A DNA stretch of 64,000 nucleotides from Lucinisca nassula (GCA_963580285.1 CAUZLF010000719.1:124001-188000), one strand, 5' to 3'; positions 11,190 to 21,355 are shown, counted from the stretch's first letter. Notes: a model not told the origin generated them from the sequence alone. Translations and numbers: made by a program.

Positions 11190-11455
11190 CAGTGTAAACC
11201 CAGATGAGATGCTGCAGAACGTGATTAACAAACTGTTGACCCAATAGAATACTATAATAATCCTTAGTATTGGGACTAAGCAAACAGTGAAGACCCAGAT
11301 CAGACTGCTTCTGTTGGAGCAGTCTGATCAGGGTCTGCACTGTTTGCCATTCTGTCTGCACCTTAGATTGTGAAACAAATTTGTCAAAATTTTAGGAGAA
11401 TTACAGCAAGTCCTTAAGGTGTCCAAACTTTTAGAATTTTTATGTTAAACCAGAC
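11190..11455. mobile_element. MITE-4 copy with core-I hairpin
   Basis: The 'aaacagtgaagacccagatcag' arm and its inverse flank CTGCTTCTGTTGGAGCAG. The right flank, 'aggagaattacagcaagtcc' and 'aaggtgtcc', is the MITE-4 arm. The hairpin has an A/A non-pairing position beside GATCAG. A second decayed core lies at about 11188-11240. Confidence 0.7.
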
Positions 11456-11508
11456 AAAACTGTACAGTAATGTTTATCAGGAAATATAATGTAAATTAGG
11501 GAAATGTC

Positions 11509-11697
11509 ACTTATCCTGTTGAATAAATTCATGTAGACACAACCTTTTCTGACTATCAACCAAGCAAATTACTTATTATAACAATTCAAAACAGCATGAC
11601 AAACAGTGCAGATCCTGATCAGATGGCTTCAGAAGCCATCTGATCTGGATCAACACTGTTTGAAAGGTAAAGATGCCTGTGTTCAGCAGGATAAGGG
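11509..11697. mobile_element. MITE-1 copy (first of an abutting pair)
   Basis: The core GATCAGATGGCTTC hairpin sits between CTTATCCTG and CAGGATAAGGG ends. The right end is followed by TTAA at 11698-11701, which also serves as the left target site of the next copy. The left TTAA is lost. Confidence 0.8.
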
Positions 11698-11701
11698 TTA
11701 A

Positions 11702-11906
11702 CTCTTGTCCTGCTGAGCCCAGATATGCCTTATCTTTGAAACAATGTAGATCCAGATCAGATGGCTTCTTCAGAAGCCATCTGATCAGGATCTTCATTGT
11801 TTGCCATCCAGTTTATGAATTTGCTGCAGTAATTTGCATCAAGTAATCTGATTGGCTGATAATCAGTAGTGGATGTGACATATTTAAATATTCAGCAGGA
11901 TAAGGG
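11702..11906. mobile_element. MITE-1 copy (second of an abutting pair)
   Basis: 205 bp starting CTCTTGTCCTGCTG, with the hairpin in the middle, ending CAGCAGGATAAGGG and followed by TTAA (11907-11910). It shares its left TTAA with the preceding copy. Confidence 0.85.
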
Positions 11907-11910
11907 TTAA

Positions 11911-12500
11911 CCTAAGTGGGTTATTCCAATGTGTGGGAGTCCTGTTTCAGAAACAGACTATAACTCAAGCTTGTGTAGGCGTTATTTGAAGAAAACTATA
12001 GTTGTGTGTATTGATTCCCTGTAGCCAATCAAGTGCAGGTTTGACCTGATTGGAATTCAGCTAGGGACCAAAGGGGAAGTGTGAATGTGTGATTGTTTAC
12101 ATATTTGTGTGCTATTTATGTGTTGGGGCTCATTGATGTGTTTTTTGACTGGTGCTATTTTTAGCACAGTGTGTAAAAATAGAACAGTTATACAAGAAAC
12201 ATAACAAAGGAGATAGAGAGAAATGGTAATTATATTTCTAATTTGCATACATGAAACATTCTGTCATTGCACTTTATTCAGATTATTGCTTGATTCTATA
12301 AATTGGTCATAGAATTGGATTGATAGTGATACAAGATTTTCTTTTTGAGTACAGAATTTGCAGCCTATGCCCCCATGAGGTCAGGGGGATAAATGGGATT
12401 GCAGAACCCATGTTTGTGCCCCACATTGTGGAATTTGTGGGGACATTAATTTTGTTTGGTCATAACACAACCAAATCCCAGGTTAAATCCCAGCAGAGTA
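11911..12500. other. Tract without recognised features
   Basis: AT-rich and apparently unique; short ORFs only, with no domain or splice-flanked exon I can recognise. Confidence 0.35.
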
Positions 12501-12517
12501 TTTTCTGATCATCTTGT

Positions 12518-12600
12518 ATTAATGTCCGAACATGCTCCACTGGCATCATTCGCAGGATGAATGCCACAAAGTGTACGGGACTGAAGTAGAATCCCGGTCA
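12518..12600 (+). repeat. SINE-R body fragment without tRNA head
   Basis: 'gtccgaacatgctccactgg' and 'catcattcgcaggatgaatg' match the body of the tRNA-derived SINE at 62164-62494, but the tRNA-like head is absent. Confidence 0.65.
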
Positions 12601-12621
12601 TAGCCCAGATATTAACCCAAT

Positions 12622-12788
12622 TCACCTTATTTGCATTATCTGCTGGTTCCTAGTCTCAAGGTTATCAGTGTTGGAAAAACAGGTAACCAGACCCCCCTGA
12701 CCTTTTAAGGTCAGGGGGGTCTGGTTACCTGATTTTCCAATATTGACAATGTGCAAGCTGGGAGCCAGCAAATAATGCAAATATGGTG
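12622..12788. mobile_element. MITE-7, long palindromic element
   Basis: Ends are CACCTTATTTGCATTAT and its inverse. A perfect inner palindrome is built from GGTAACCAGACCCCCCTGAC and its complement. Two further copies lie at 14781-14948 and 15237-15396. Confidence 0.85.
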
Positions 12789-12799
12789 AATTGCATGCA

Positions 12800-12925
12800 G
12801 GAAACCCCAAAAAGGGTACCTAAGTTGGCAAACAGTGCAGCCCCAGATCACACACCGCAATGGAGCGTTTGATCTGGGCCTGCACTATTTGCTAACAGAA
12901 TTTTTCATCAAAAATATAGGAGCTT
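12800..12925. repeat. MITE-2b fragment with core-I hairpin
   Basis: 'ggcaaacagtgcagccccag' through 'gggcctgcactatttgct'. The CACTATTTGC junction is intact, so this copy shows the unoccupied MITE-6 target seen filled at 1462-1810. Confidence 0.65.
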
Positions 12926-13300
12926 TTTTCGTGACGTACTTCCGGTTCTAAAAATAGAACGGGAAAAGCCCTGGCCGTCATCTGTCGTATTGCTTCAAAG
13001 GTAGTGGGACAGATAAAGTGTTGTGTCTACATCAAACCAACTTCAAAGCGATGCACGGAATTTGACATTGCAACGTTGATGAAACGTCAGAACGTTGCGT
13101 TGGCGATAATACGGAGTTGCTTAAAAAATGTCATTTGCCCAGTGCTCGGACCCATCAAGACTCAGTGGGATTGGAACATTAAATTCAAAACAAACGTAGA
13201 ACACCCTTTCAGTGCATGAGAACGAAACACTCCTTCGACAGGGCCAGATATAACAGTAAAATCTGGTAGATTTGCAGATTGGTTCAACCTGTCCATGGCC
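12926..13300. other. Apparently unique tract with a 71-codon ORF
   Basis: A 71-codon ATG ORF at 13004-13219 (+) shows no motif I recognise. Base composition is less AT-rich than the surroundings (GACGTACTTCCGG, ACGTTGCGTTGGCG). It could be a degraded exon or chance; I do not call a gene. Confidence 0.3.
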
Positions 13301-13308
13301 TACATTAA

Positions 13309-13526
13309 CCCAATTGGTACTGGAAACCCCAAAAGGGGTAAGTGGCAAACAGTGCAGGTCCAGTGCATACGACAGAACGCGGCGTCTGATCAGGGCCTAC
13401 ACTGTTTGCAAAAAATTCGGCCATTTCTCAAATAAAGTTTGAAGAAAACACAACCTGACAACCCTTAATTTTGAAATGGACTCCTGCTATATATAAGGAG
13501 GAAGATTCCATTTGGTACAAAAAGTG
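13309..13526 (+). mobile_element. MITE-2 copy, TTAA-flanked
   Basis: 218 bp between TTAA at 13305-13308 and 13527-13530. It starts CCCAATTGGTACTGGAAACC and ends TTGGTACAAAAAGTG. The core-I hairpin has a mutated left arm and a conserved right arm. Confidence 0.8.
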
Positions 13527-13555
13527 TTAAGGGTTTCTTGGACACAGGGATCAGT

Positions 13556-13794
13556 CAAACCCCTCTCTCATCTCAAAGGTCACGTGACATTGACGTGAGT
13601 TGGAATGGTTGTCGACAGCATGGCGTCGAGCCAACGTTGACTCGACGCCCGTCTGTCAGTCCACTCATTAGTGTTTTTTCGACTGTCAGTATGTTTATTT
13701 GTCTGTCTAACTGTCCGTCCGTTCGTTTGTTACTCAGTCATTCAGTCAGTCGGTCTTCTGACGTCTGTCTGTCTACTGTCGGTTTGTCAGTCAA

Positions 13795-13844
<50 letters not shown>

Positions 13845-13985
13845 CCAACCGTCATGGGATATTGAAGTGAGTTGGAGTGGGTGTCGACGCCATGACGTCG
13901 AACCAACGTTGACTCGACGTCCCTCTGTCAGTCCACCCATCAGTTTATTTAGACTGTCATTATGTTTATTTGTCTGTCTAAATGT
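13556..13985. repeat. Direct duplication flanking a CT microsatellite
   Basis: Two ~150-bp copies (about 13580-13720 and 13860-13985) share GACGTGAGTTGGAATGG-like starts, ACCAACGTTGACTCGACG, and TATTTGTCTGTCTAA ends. They flank a CTGTCTGTC-rich stretch and a pure CT run. Confidence 0.8.
13798..13841. repeat. (CT)n microsatellite
   Basis: Uninterrupted CT dinucleotides, about 20 units. Confidence 0.95.
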
Positions 13986-14241
13986 CAAATGTAACGTAAA
14001 TCAGTTTGTTTTAGGAGATAATATTTATAAGCCTTAGACCGTATTAATTTTGTCAGTTCCAATGTATTTAATTGTACATGATGTTTGCTAGAAATAAAAT
14101 ATTGTTTAAACCAAAACAAACGTAGCTTGTCCACAGGAATCTTCAGATCGCTGGACATTTTTGAACTGCTCTTCTAGACAGATCGTTGGATTCTACATGT
14201 AGACAGGTAGACAGACCGTTGGACAGTTTTCTCAATACTTA

Positions 14242-14336
14242 GATAGATAGATAGATAGATAGATTAGATTAGATTAGATTAGATTAGATAGATTAGATTA
14301 GATTAGATTAGATAAGATAAGATAAGATAGATAGAT
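14242..14336. repeat. (GATA)n/(GATTA)n compound microsatellite
   Basis: TAGA units, then repeated GATTA pentamers, then AAGAT pentamers, then TAGA again. Confidence 0.95.
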
Positions 14337-14778
14337 CTAAGTTCTGTCCGTATGTGATAGCTATACTTGGATAGCGAATAAAACGAAAAGTTAAGTAAAA
14401 ACTTATTTTGTAAGTAAGCTTTCGTGAATAACGGTATCTCAAACCGTTGACATGGGTCATTCACGAAGAGATTTTCATCAATTAAAAACGGATTTAGGAT
14501 AAATGAATTTCGGTAATAAAAGCACAATATTATTCTTTCCTTCTCGATGCATTATTTCAATGTAAACGGGTATATTTTCTCTCAAAATGTCTGAATATTG
14601 TTAGCATTTTAAGTTCCGCCAATACATTTGAATACCGATGGCCGTTTCAATTGAAGGCCAGTGCTTTGCGCATGCGAAGGAATGACGTCATAAACGGAAT
14701 TCCTAAAACCTCCTATAATAAAAATGAGAAAATAGACCAGTGACACCCCTTATCACGACAAATGGACTTGTCCAACAT
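14337..14778. other. Tract without recognised features
   Basis: Includes a MITE-2b-like 3' scrap ('gacaaatggacttgtccaac') at about 14758-14777. Nothing else supported. Confidence 0.35.
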
Positions 14779-14780
14779 AT

Positions 14781-14948
14781 TCACCTTATTTGCATTATCT
14801 GCTGGTTCCTAGTCTGAAGATTATCAGTGTTGGAAAAACAGGTAACCAGACCCCCCCTGACATTGAAAGGTCAGGGGGGTCTGGTTACTTGTTTTTCCAA
14901 TATTGACAATGTACAAGCTGGGAACCAGCAAATAATGCAAATATGGTG
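14781..14948. mobile_element. MITE-7 copy
   Basis: Same ends and central GGGGGGTCTGGTTAC palindrome as the copy at 12622. Confidence 0.85.
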
Positions 14949-14999
14949 AATGGGTTAAAGAAGTACTGAGGATAATTTGGTGATAATTTTTCTTATTTC

Positions 15000-15085
15000 T
15001 TCATTTGATTATATGTTGTGGGTACTTGTTAGAATCGCCTCAATGAGGCTAACTAGTACCCGCAGCTTATGTTTCAGCTAGTAGG
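15000..15085. repeat. MITE-5-type hairpin fragment
   Basis: 'gttgtgggtacttgttagaa' and 'cgcctcaatgagg' followed by an incomplete inverse arm. Confidence 0.55.
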
Positions 15086-15143
15086 GAAAATTATCCCCGT
15101 ATTTATCCTCATTACCCCTTTATGTGGTGCATTGAGCAACCAC

Positions 15144-15490
15144 GCAGGCACATGTCGCAAGGGCAATGTCAAATCAACGTCAGTGCAACGTCATGACCTT
15201 GCACCAACGTAGATATGACGTTGGATAAACATCATTGACCTTATTTGCTGGTTACTAGTCTGAGGATTATCACTGTTGGGGAAAACATGTAACCAGACCC
15301 CCCTGACCTTGAGAGGTCAGGGGGGTCGGGTTACCTGTTTTTCCAATATTGACTGTGTGCAAGCTGGGAGCCAGCAAATAATGCAAATATGGTGAATGAT
15401 GTTGCACCGACATAGATATGACGTTGCATAATAAACATCATTATGTTGTACCGACGTTGATGTGACGTCACAATTACAGCATGTGCCTGC
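15144..15490. mobile_element. Inverted-repeat element with GCAGGCACATG ends, carrying a nested MITE-7
   Basis: GCAGGCACATG at 15144-15154 is matched by CATGTGCCTGC at 15480-15490. Inside are repeated GATATGACGTTG/AACGT motifs and 'ataaacatcat'. MITE-7 lies between 'ataaacatc' and 'gatgttgcacc'. Confidence 0.6.
15237..15396. mobile_element. MITE-7 copy
   Basis: The left end has lost part of its arm (GACCTTATTTGCTGG); the right end GCAAATATGGTGAAT and the GACCCCCCTGACC palindrome are intact. Confidence 0.8.
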
Positions 15491-15684
15491 TGGGCAGTCA
15501 TCAATGATCACTGCCCTCGTAGGGGTGAAGTGGTGGCTGGTGGGGATGGAAGGAACCAGGATAGGTTACGGAAATGTCCAGTGGCTGAACTATGTTCCTT
15601 GCATTGTCCTGTGCAGAGTTACATGTTTGCCAGGCTTTGATCTTGTGACAGATTGGTTGGGATCTGCAGTGGCATTTACAGTGC

Positions 15685-16815
15685 AGGTGCATCCCTAATA
15701 TTGCTTGGCAAACCAGTGTTTTTTTTCCCTATAAAACCGGGTCCGGAAAACGGACCCGTTCCCAATCGCCAAAAGTATGTTTTTTTCCCAATTCAAAGGT
15801 TAAAAATTCCCAAAATCATGATGCAGCATCCTTTTTTTTCTCTCTCTTTTTCGTCGCGAGAAATCGGTTGTTTTATTGCTCGTATTGTTTACCTTCCGGA
15901 AATCCGAAGTAACGTCCCTTTGAAGAAATGGCTATTGACATAATTCGCGTACTATTGCAACGATTTGCCGAAATTCGGGTAAGTTCAAAGTCGTAGGTAA
16001 GTCCAATATGTAACTCTTCCGTCTGGAAACCACCTTTAGCGCGGCAAGTTTTCTTATTAAAATAACACCCTTTTTCCCAATTTGAGTAAAAACGACGCTA
16101 TTTTTCCCAATTTGAGAAGAAAATTTTCCCAATTCCACCGGTACCGGTACCAGTCCCAAAAATGTGAAAAAAAAAAACACTGCAAACACCACCAGTGGTG
16201 GTGCACTGGCTTCCCTAATGTTGGTTGGGGAGCATCACCAGTGGAGGTGCACTGCCTTCCCTAATATTGGTTGGCCAACACCACCAGTGGAGGTGCACTG
16301 GCTTCCCTAATGTTGGTTGGTGATAGTCCTCCAGCATCAACCATGGTCCACTAGCATCCCTAATACTGGTTGAAAAGCATCACCAGTGATGGGCCACTAG
16401 CATCCCTAATATTGGATGAGCCACTAGCATCCCTAATATTGGTTGAGACACTAGCATCCCTAATACCACCAGTGATGGTTCACTAGCATCCCTACTATTG
16501 GTTGGCAAGTATCACCATTGATAGTACACTAGCATCCCAGACCCTTGGGATATTGGTTGGTATTGATAATATTGGTTGGTAAGCATCAGCCGTATTGGTC
16601 CTCAAGCATCCCTATATTTGGTTGGCAAGCATTACCAGTGATAGTCCACAAGCATCCCAAATTTTGGTTGGTCCACAAGCATCCCTTATATTGGTTGGCA
16701 TTAGCATCACCAGTGATAGTCTACAAGCATCCCTATAATTGGTTGGCAAGCATCACCAGTGATGGTCCACTAGCATCTGTTATTATCAACGATGGTTCAC
16801 CAGCATCGTTAACCA
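15685..16815 (+). repeat. Minisatellite (GCATCCCTAATATTGGTTGG), interrupted by a MITE
   Basis: Units of about 45-70 bp with the consensus 'agcatccctaatattggttgg' plus 'caccagtgatggtccact' run from 16183 to about 16815. A partial unit (15685-15713) lies left of the inserted element, so the array predates that insertion. The 94-codon ORF at 16545-16829 is just repeat translation. Confidence 0.85.
15714..16182. mobile_element. hAT-like MITE, 469 bp, 5-bp target duplication
   Basis: Terminal repeats CAGTGTTTTTTTTCCC and AAAAAAAAAAACACTG; flanked by CAAAC on both sides (15709-15713 and 16183-16187). Internal TTTTCCCAATT motifs recur. Rejoining the flanks at one CAAAC restores a normal minisatellite unit. 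The hAT assignment rests only on the CAGNG ends and short duplication. Confidence 0.8.
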
Positions 16816-16825
16816 ACCACAAACC

Positions 16826-16990
16826 TTAACTTTCAAACAGTGTAGATCCAGATCAGATGGGTTCTGAAAAAAGCAATCTGAGAAGGATCTATACTTAAAC
16901 AGTTTGTCACCCAGTTTGTGCATCAAGTGTTCTGAATGGTTGAAAGTTGAAATTGGTGTGACTAAACTAATTTATTCAGCAGGATAAGGG
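16826..16990. mobile_element. MITE-1 copy, left end damaged
   Basis: The core hairpin is partly decayed. The right half 'attcagcaggataaggg' is followed by TTAA at 16991-16994. Confidence 0.75.
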
Positions 16991-17065
16991 TTAATATTGG
17001 TTTGCAGCAAGTTGTCTCCCTTGTAAATTCTGGGGGGGGGGGCGGGTATTTTTTACTCCCCTTAA

Positions 17066-17270
17066 CGCTTATCTTGCTGTTAACGACAACCCCTATCTTT
17101 GCAAACAGTGTAGATCCAGATCAGATGGCTTCTGAAGAAGCTATCTGATCAGGATCTACACTGTTTGGCATTCAGTTTATGAATTTGTAGCAATAAATTA
17201 CATCAAGTAATTTGATTGGTTGATAGAGAGAAAAGGGTGTGGCTTAAATGAACATTCAGCAAGATAAGGG
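17066..17270. mobile_element. MITE-1 copy, complete
   Basis: 205 bp between TTAA (17062-17065) and TTAA (17271-17274). A/A orientation of the core: GATCCAGATCAG on the left and CTGATCAGGATC on the right. Confidence 0.9.
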
Positions 17271-17437
17271 TTAAGACAAGAAAAGTCATCGCGGATATTT
17301 ATTCCTGACAAGTACTAAGACCTTTTTAACCCCTACTTTAAATAGAAGAAAAAAAAAAGGTTTACAAGGGTGTATAGTATGCATTTAACAAATTGAGGCT
17401 GCCTTACTGAGATCCCTCAGCCTACCTGTATTTAAGT

Positions 17438-17636
17438 ACCGAAAAAATCCTAAAAATTTGGACATCTTAAGGACTTGCTGTAATTCTTCTAAAATTTTAA
17501 CAAATTTGTTTCATGGTCCAGCAAGGAGTCCAAAAGGCAGACAGTGTAGACCATGATCATACTGCTCCTGAAGGAGCAGTCTGGTCTGGGTCTGCACTGT
17601 GTGCTTAGGCCTATCAGTCCCAATACTTACGGTATA
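17438..17636. mobile_element. MITE-4 copy
   Basis: The left arm starts TACCGAAAAAATCC and the right ends ATACTTACGGTA. Internal arms are 'ggacttgctgtaattcttc'. The core-I hairpin uses CTGCTCCTGAAGGAGCAG. Confidence 0.75.
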
Positions 17637-17699
17637 ACTTTTTAAGGAAAACATAAAAAAATGCTTTTTTTAGTACAAGAGGTGTTTTTCCAATGAATC

Positions 17700-17790
17700 G
17701 ATGCTGGTTACAAACAATGTAGACCCAAATCAAACTACTCCTTCAATAGGAGCAGTCTGATCTGGGTCTGCATTGTTTGCCACTCAGAAG
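17700..17790. repeat. Isolated core-I hairpin
   Basis: 'aaacaatgtagacccaaatc' through 'gatctgggtctgcattgtttgcc' with a CTCCTTCAATAGGAG loop; no clear MITE ends. Confidence 0.6.
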
Positions 17791-17862
17791 AAATTCTGGT
17801 ACGGTGCATGTCGCTATCCCCTCAGAGCCTTTCATTTCATTACCCCACAATGAACCTCTTAA

Positions 17863-18084
17863 CCCTTTTAGTACCAAATGGAATCTTCCTCCTTATTATA
17901 TAGTAGGAGTCCATTTCGAAATTTTGGGGTGTCAGGTTGTGAATTCTTCAAAAATTGATTTCGAAAATGACTGAAATTTTAGCAAATAGTGGAGGCCCTG
18001 ATCAGAGCCGCATTCTGCGGCGTCTGATCTGGGCCTGCACTATTTGCCAGGGTACCCGTTTTGGGGTTTTCAGTACAAAATGGG
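17863..18084 (-). mobile_element. MITE-2 copy, reverse orientation
   Basis: 222 bp between TTAA at 17859-17862 and 18085-18088. Contains CCAAATGGAATCTTCC, 'atttcgaaattttggggtgtcagg', and the GCATTCTGCGG hairpin with T/T non-pairing position. Confidence 0.85.
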
Positions 18085-18399
18085 TTAACATAGCTTTATT
18101 GGCCAGAGACTGGGCAATGACCACTGAATGAACTGACCAGTAATTCAAATGATATTTTATGGTCATTTCATCTGAAACAGCATGTCTGACTTGGAGTATC
18201 AGTATTGATCCATTTCACTTGGCGGCTTTTACAAAGCTGAAAAAATATTCCTGAATCTGTGTTAACAGGTAACTGATATTGCATATTTGATCCAAATTTG
18301 TGTTAATTATTAATATTCAGCTGTCAGTTCAGCATGTTTCAGCATAAATTATTTGCTTCATGACCAGTTAACTTTTGCAGGAGCTAAAAAGTGTGTTAA

Positions 18400-18581
18400 C
18401 CCATTTAGCACCAGAAAACCCAAAACAGGTACCAGGGCAAACAATGCAGGCCCGGATCAGACGCCGCAGAACGCGGAGTCTTATCAGGGCCTACACTGTT
18501 TGCAAAATTTTCAGGTTTTTGAAGCAAACACAACCTGACACCCCTAAATTTTGAAATCGTCTCCATTTGGTACTAAATGGG
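18400..18581 (+). mobile_element. MITE-2 copy
   Basis: Between TTAA at 18396-18399 and 18582-18585; the 3' arm is shortened. The core GACGCCGCAGAACGCGGAGTC hairpin is clear. Confidence 0.85.
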
Positions 18582-18592
18582 TTAAGGTAGCT

Positions 18593-19172
18593 TAAAGATA
18601 TACATCTCCATAGAAATTTTGTCCTTCTTATTGAGCTACCGGGTCTCAATATTTTTTTTTCTGGTTTTTATCTTCAATGCATACTCCTTTGTCATGTATA
18701 CACTTTTGGAGCCAAATACAGCTTCAGAACTTTGTGAAAATGGTCGTTTTCATTCGTGTTTACCCTTCGCTCTGAACATGTGTTCGGAATTTCTGTTCTA
18801 AAAATAAATCTGTCACTTTACACATACATGGCGACAGTATCGTATTTGAGTGTCGTTACTTATGGCATGGTATTCAGCGTCATTTTTTTCCGATTCAGGC
18901 ATGCAGGGTGGTCTTAGTAAACAAGGCCAAAAATGAACATCGCATAACGTCATATATGGGGATTCTATTTTTGTCATGAACTAAAAATAGATCTAACTAG
19001 TGTTCGAAACCTAGTTAGGGAATCCCTCTCAAACTAGTTTACCTGTCATCATAATTGTTCGCATTTTTGCATAAAATGCATTCATTTGTATTGTTTTAAA
19101 GAAAAATACCGGCTATATGTATTTTATTTTTGGAAGCATTTTTTCCATGTAGCTCAATAATGCACCTTTAAA
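18593..19172. repeat. Candidate inverted-repeat element ending in ATTGAGCTAC motifs
   Basis: The left side has 'ttaaagatatacat...ttattgagctacc' and the right side 'atgtagctcaataatgcacctttaaag', partly inverse. Inside are paired ACTAGTTTCG-like motifs. No coding signal. The boundaries are uncertain. Confidence 0.4.
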
Positions 19173-19828
19173 GACTCCTGCCCATGCAGTCAGCAAATAA
19201 TGCCAGGCCAATGTGGGGCCGACGGAGATAAGGAAATGGCAACGTCATATGGCTATCGGCCGGACGTTGGCCTGCTGTTTGATGCTGGATGGGTGATAAG
19301 CTATGTATTGTATTTGCTTTAGTGGTTCAGTTTGATGCAAATCTGGGTTGTGATTAGGGGGTTGTGGGTTTGATCCTTACTATGTCTGGCAAGATGCTGT
19401 GTTCATTTGGTCCAAAATTATCCTTCAGTTATGACCGACACCTTTTCTGTTTCAACTTCCAATGGATAGCAGCAATAAATAATCCATTGTATACTAGTGG
19501 ACTCTTCCATAACTATATGTTTGACAAGTCCATTTGTCTATTATGAGGGGTGGTAGGCCTATTTTTTCGCTCTTATTCTATTTTTGAAAGAAAATTCTGT
19601 TAGCAAGTGATTAGACGCCCGATCTCAGGGCCTGCACTGTTTGCCAAGGTACCCCTTTAGAGATTTCCCGCCTACAATGGGTTAGTGGCCACAGAAGGCT
19701 CACATGCAATCAACAAAGACTGATCAAACTACACAAATCTTTGAGCATGAAATTTGTCTTGCTCATAAATTTTAAATTACAGTTTTAATAAAAATTTACA
19801 AGCAGGAGAAACATTACTGATGAAAGCC
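19173..19828. other. Tract with a MITE-2b scrap only
   Basis: 'gacaagtccatttgtctatt' to 'gcctgcactgtttgccaagg' (about 19514-19682) is a decayed MITE-2b in reverse. The rest is unassigned. Confidence 0.4.
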
Positions 19829-20368
19829 CCCCCACCCCCCACCCGTCGGGGCTTGAAGAAATAGATGGGCTGCATGATGTTTCCACGCAGTACTGAAACG
19901 AGTACTGGTAAACCGCTTAGAGGAACTTAGCCTGCCCAGGCAAAGGGGTGCGAGTTGAACCTTCCATGCTTATAACAGGGATTTTCCTAGTGCAAATTTG
20001 GGGCTGGTAATCGGCCCCTATTTTTCCCAATTTAGAGACAGATATTACCAAATTTTACTACAAATTTCCCAATCTCTGATTTTGTGCTACATTTTGATGA
20101 AAATTTCATGAAAATTGAACCAAAATTGACAAAGTTACAACTGATATAAATTCCCAACTTTACATTTTCCCAAAGCCAACGGCCCCCTGGACCCTGATTA
20201 TGAAGGGTAGGAAAATCCCTGTATAAACCCTTTTGGTTGCATTGGGTGACAGGGCTTGATATGTCATTTCATCTCAGTCAGGTAAAAGTCCCACAAAATT
20301 GGAAGCAATATCTCTAAAATGACCTATACAGTGTTGATGGGGACGTTAAACCTCAAATCAAACAAGAA
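19829..20368 (+). mobile_element. SINE-A copy split by a MITE
   Basis: The 5' half runs 19829-19975 and the 3' half 20222-20368. The sequence continues correctly across the insertion at 'gcttataaaccc' when one TATAA is removed. Confidence 0.85.
19976..20221. mobile_element. hAT-like MITE, 246 bp, inside SINE-A
   Basis: Perfect 14-bp terminal repeats CAGGGATTTTCCTA/TAGGAAAATCCCTG and a TATAA duplication on each side (19971-19975, 20222-20226). It shares TTTCCCAATTT motifs with the element at 15714-16182. Confidence 0.9.
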
Positions 20369-20498
20369 AAACTGCCAAATGAGCATTACAAATTTCAAGA
20401 GTCATTATAGCAACAGAAAAGGTGGGTATTTTGTGATAGTTGAAGGATAATATAAACCTTTATCAGTTACCCTCTGTATTAATTGCATTGCAGAACAT

Positions 20499-20551
20499 TG
20501 ACCTGATAAAGATATGCTATCTCAGGACAAGTGAGCTTTATCAGGTCAACG
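20499..20551. repeat. GACCTGATAAAG inverted repeat
   Basis: TGACCTGATAAAG... is answered by ...CTTTATCAGGTCA across about 50 bp. Confidence 0.6.
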
Positions 20552-20801
20552 TGACATTGCACTTTTGTGAATGAACCGGGCTACTAGAAAAGATGGAATA
20601 ATTGTTATTATTGTTGGACAAAATGGGAAAATTACTCGAAAAAAAAAATTGATAGGAAAAAATATGGTCAGCTGATACAAAATATATCGACCTGCGGAAA
20701 GTTCCGACGCACTGAGGATCATCAATAACTGATCGTAAATTACTAATTTAAGAGTGTACAAGGGGGTAAACTGATAAATAGAATACCAAATTCGTGTCAT
20801 T

Positions 20802-20910
20802 TGATATCAAGTTTATCAGGCTCGGCATCGAGAACGCATGTAGAATCGCTCGGCAAGCCTCGCGATTCTACAAGCGTTCTTGAAGCCTTGCCTGATAAAC
20901 TTGATATCAA
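20802..20910. repeat. Long palindrome TGATATCAAGTTTATCAGGC
   Basis: The outer arms TGATATCAAGTTTATCAGGC and inverse enclose GAACGC...GTAGAATCGC and their inverse; about 108 bp. Confidence 0.8.
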
Positions 20911-21355
20911 AAGACACTCACCTGTTATTCTCTATATATCATGATATTGTGGATATTCATTGGAACCACGAGTCGACTGCCTCATCAAGGCGGTTCTAAA
21001 GAATACGGAGAATTGGCAAAAATTATCCTAGAATTATTACAAAATACCCACCTTACATATATCTGTTCCCAGTTAAATTGAAAGCATAAAACTGAAACCC
21101 AGGTCATCTTGGAGGTTTCACTATGCCCTGGCTTGTGTATGTGAGAATTCTCCAACATTTCTCTTCTCAGTTTGAAGTAACGCTTTTGTATGAATCTGTG
21201 AGAAAGTATGAAACTATGTGCCATTTAGAAATATGGATTGTGAAAATTCAATATTTTGCCAAAATTCCACTTACATAAAGAGCAGCATATATTTGCGATA
21301 GTAAAACCCTAAATTTTGAAATGGACTCCTGCTATAATTATAAGGAGGAAGTTGA
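20911..21355. other. Tract with a decayed core-II hairpin
   Basis: A 'ggaaccacgagtcgactgcctcatcaaggcggttctaaagaat' remnant lies at about 20963-21006. No gene signal elsewhere. Confidence 0.4.

Noticed and set aside
10917..11207. Conserved small protein suggested by similar ORFs at 26515, 29027, 31196 and 58379
   Set aside because: All overlie SINE-A copies; similarity reflects the repeat, and other copies have stops or shifts in the same frame.
13538..13870. 110-codon ORF with a poly-(Ser-Leu) tail
   Set aside because: Driven by CTGTCTGTC and CT microsatellite sequence; no domain.
16545..16829. 94-codon ORF with repeated tryptophan-rich motifs
   Set aside because: Direct translation of the GCATCCCTAATATTGGTTGG minisatellite.
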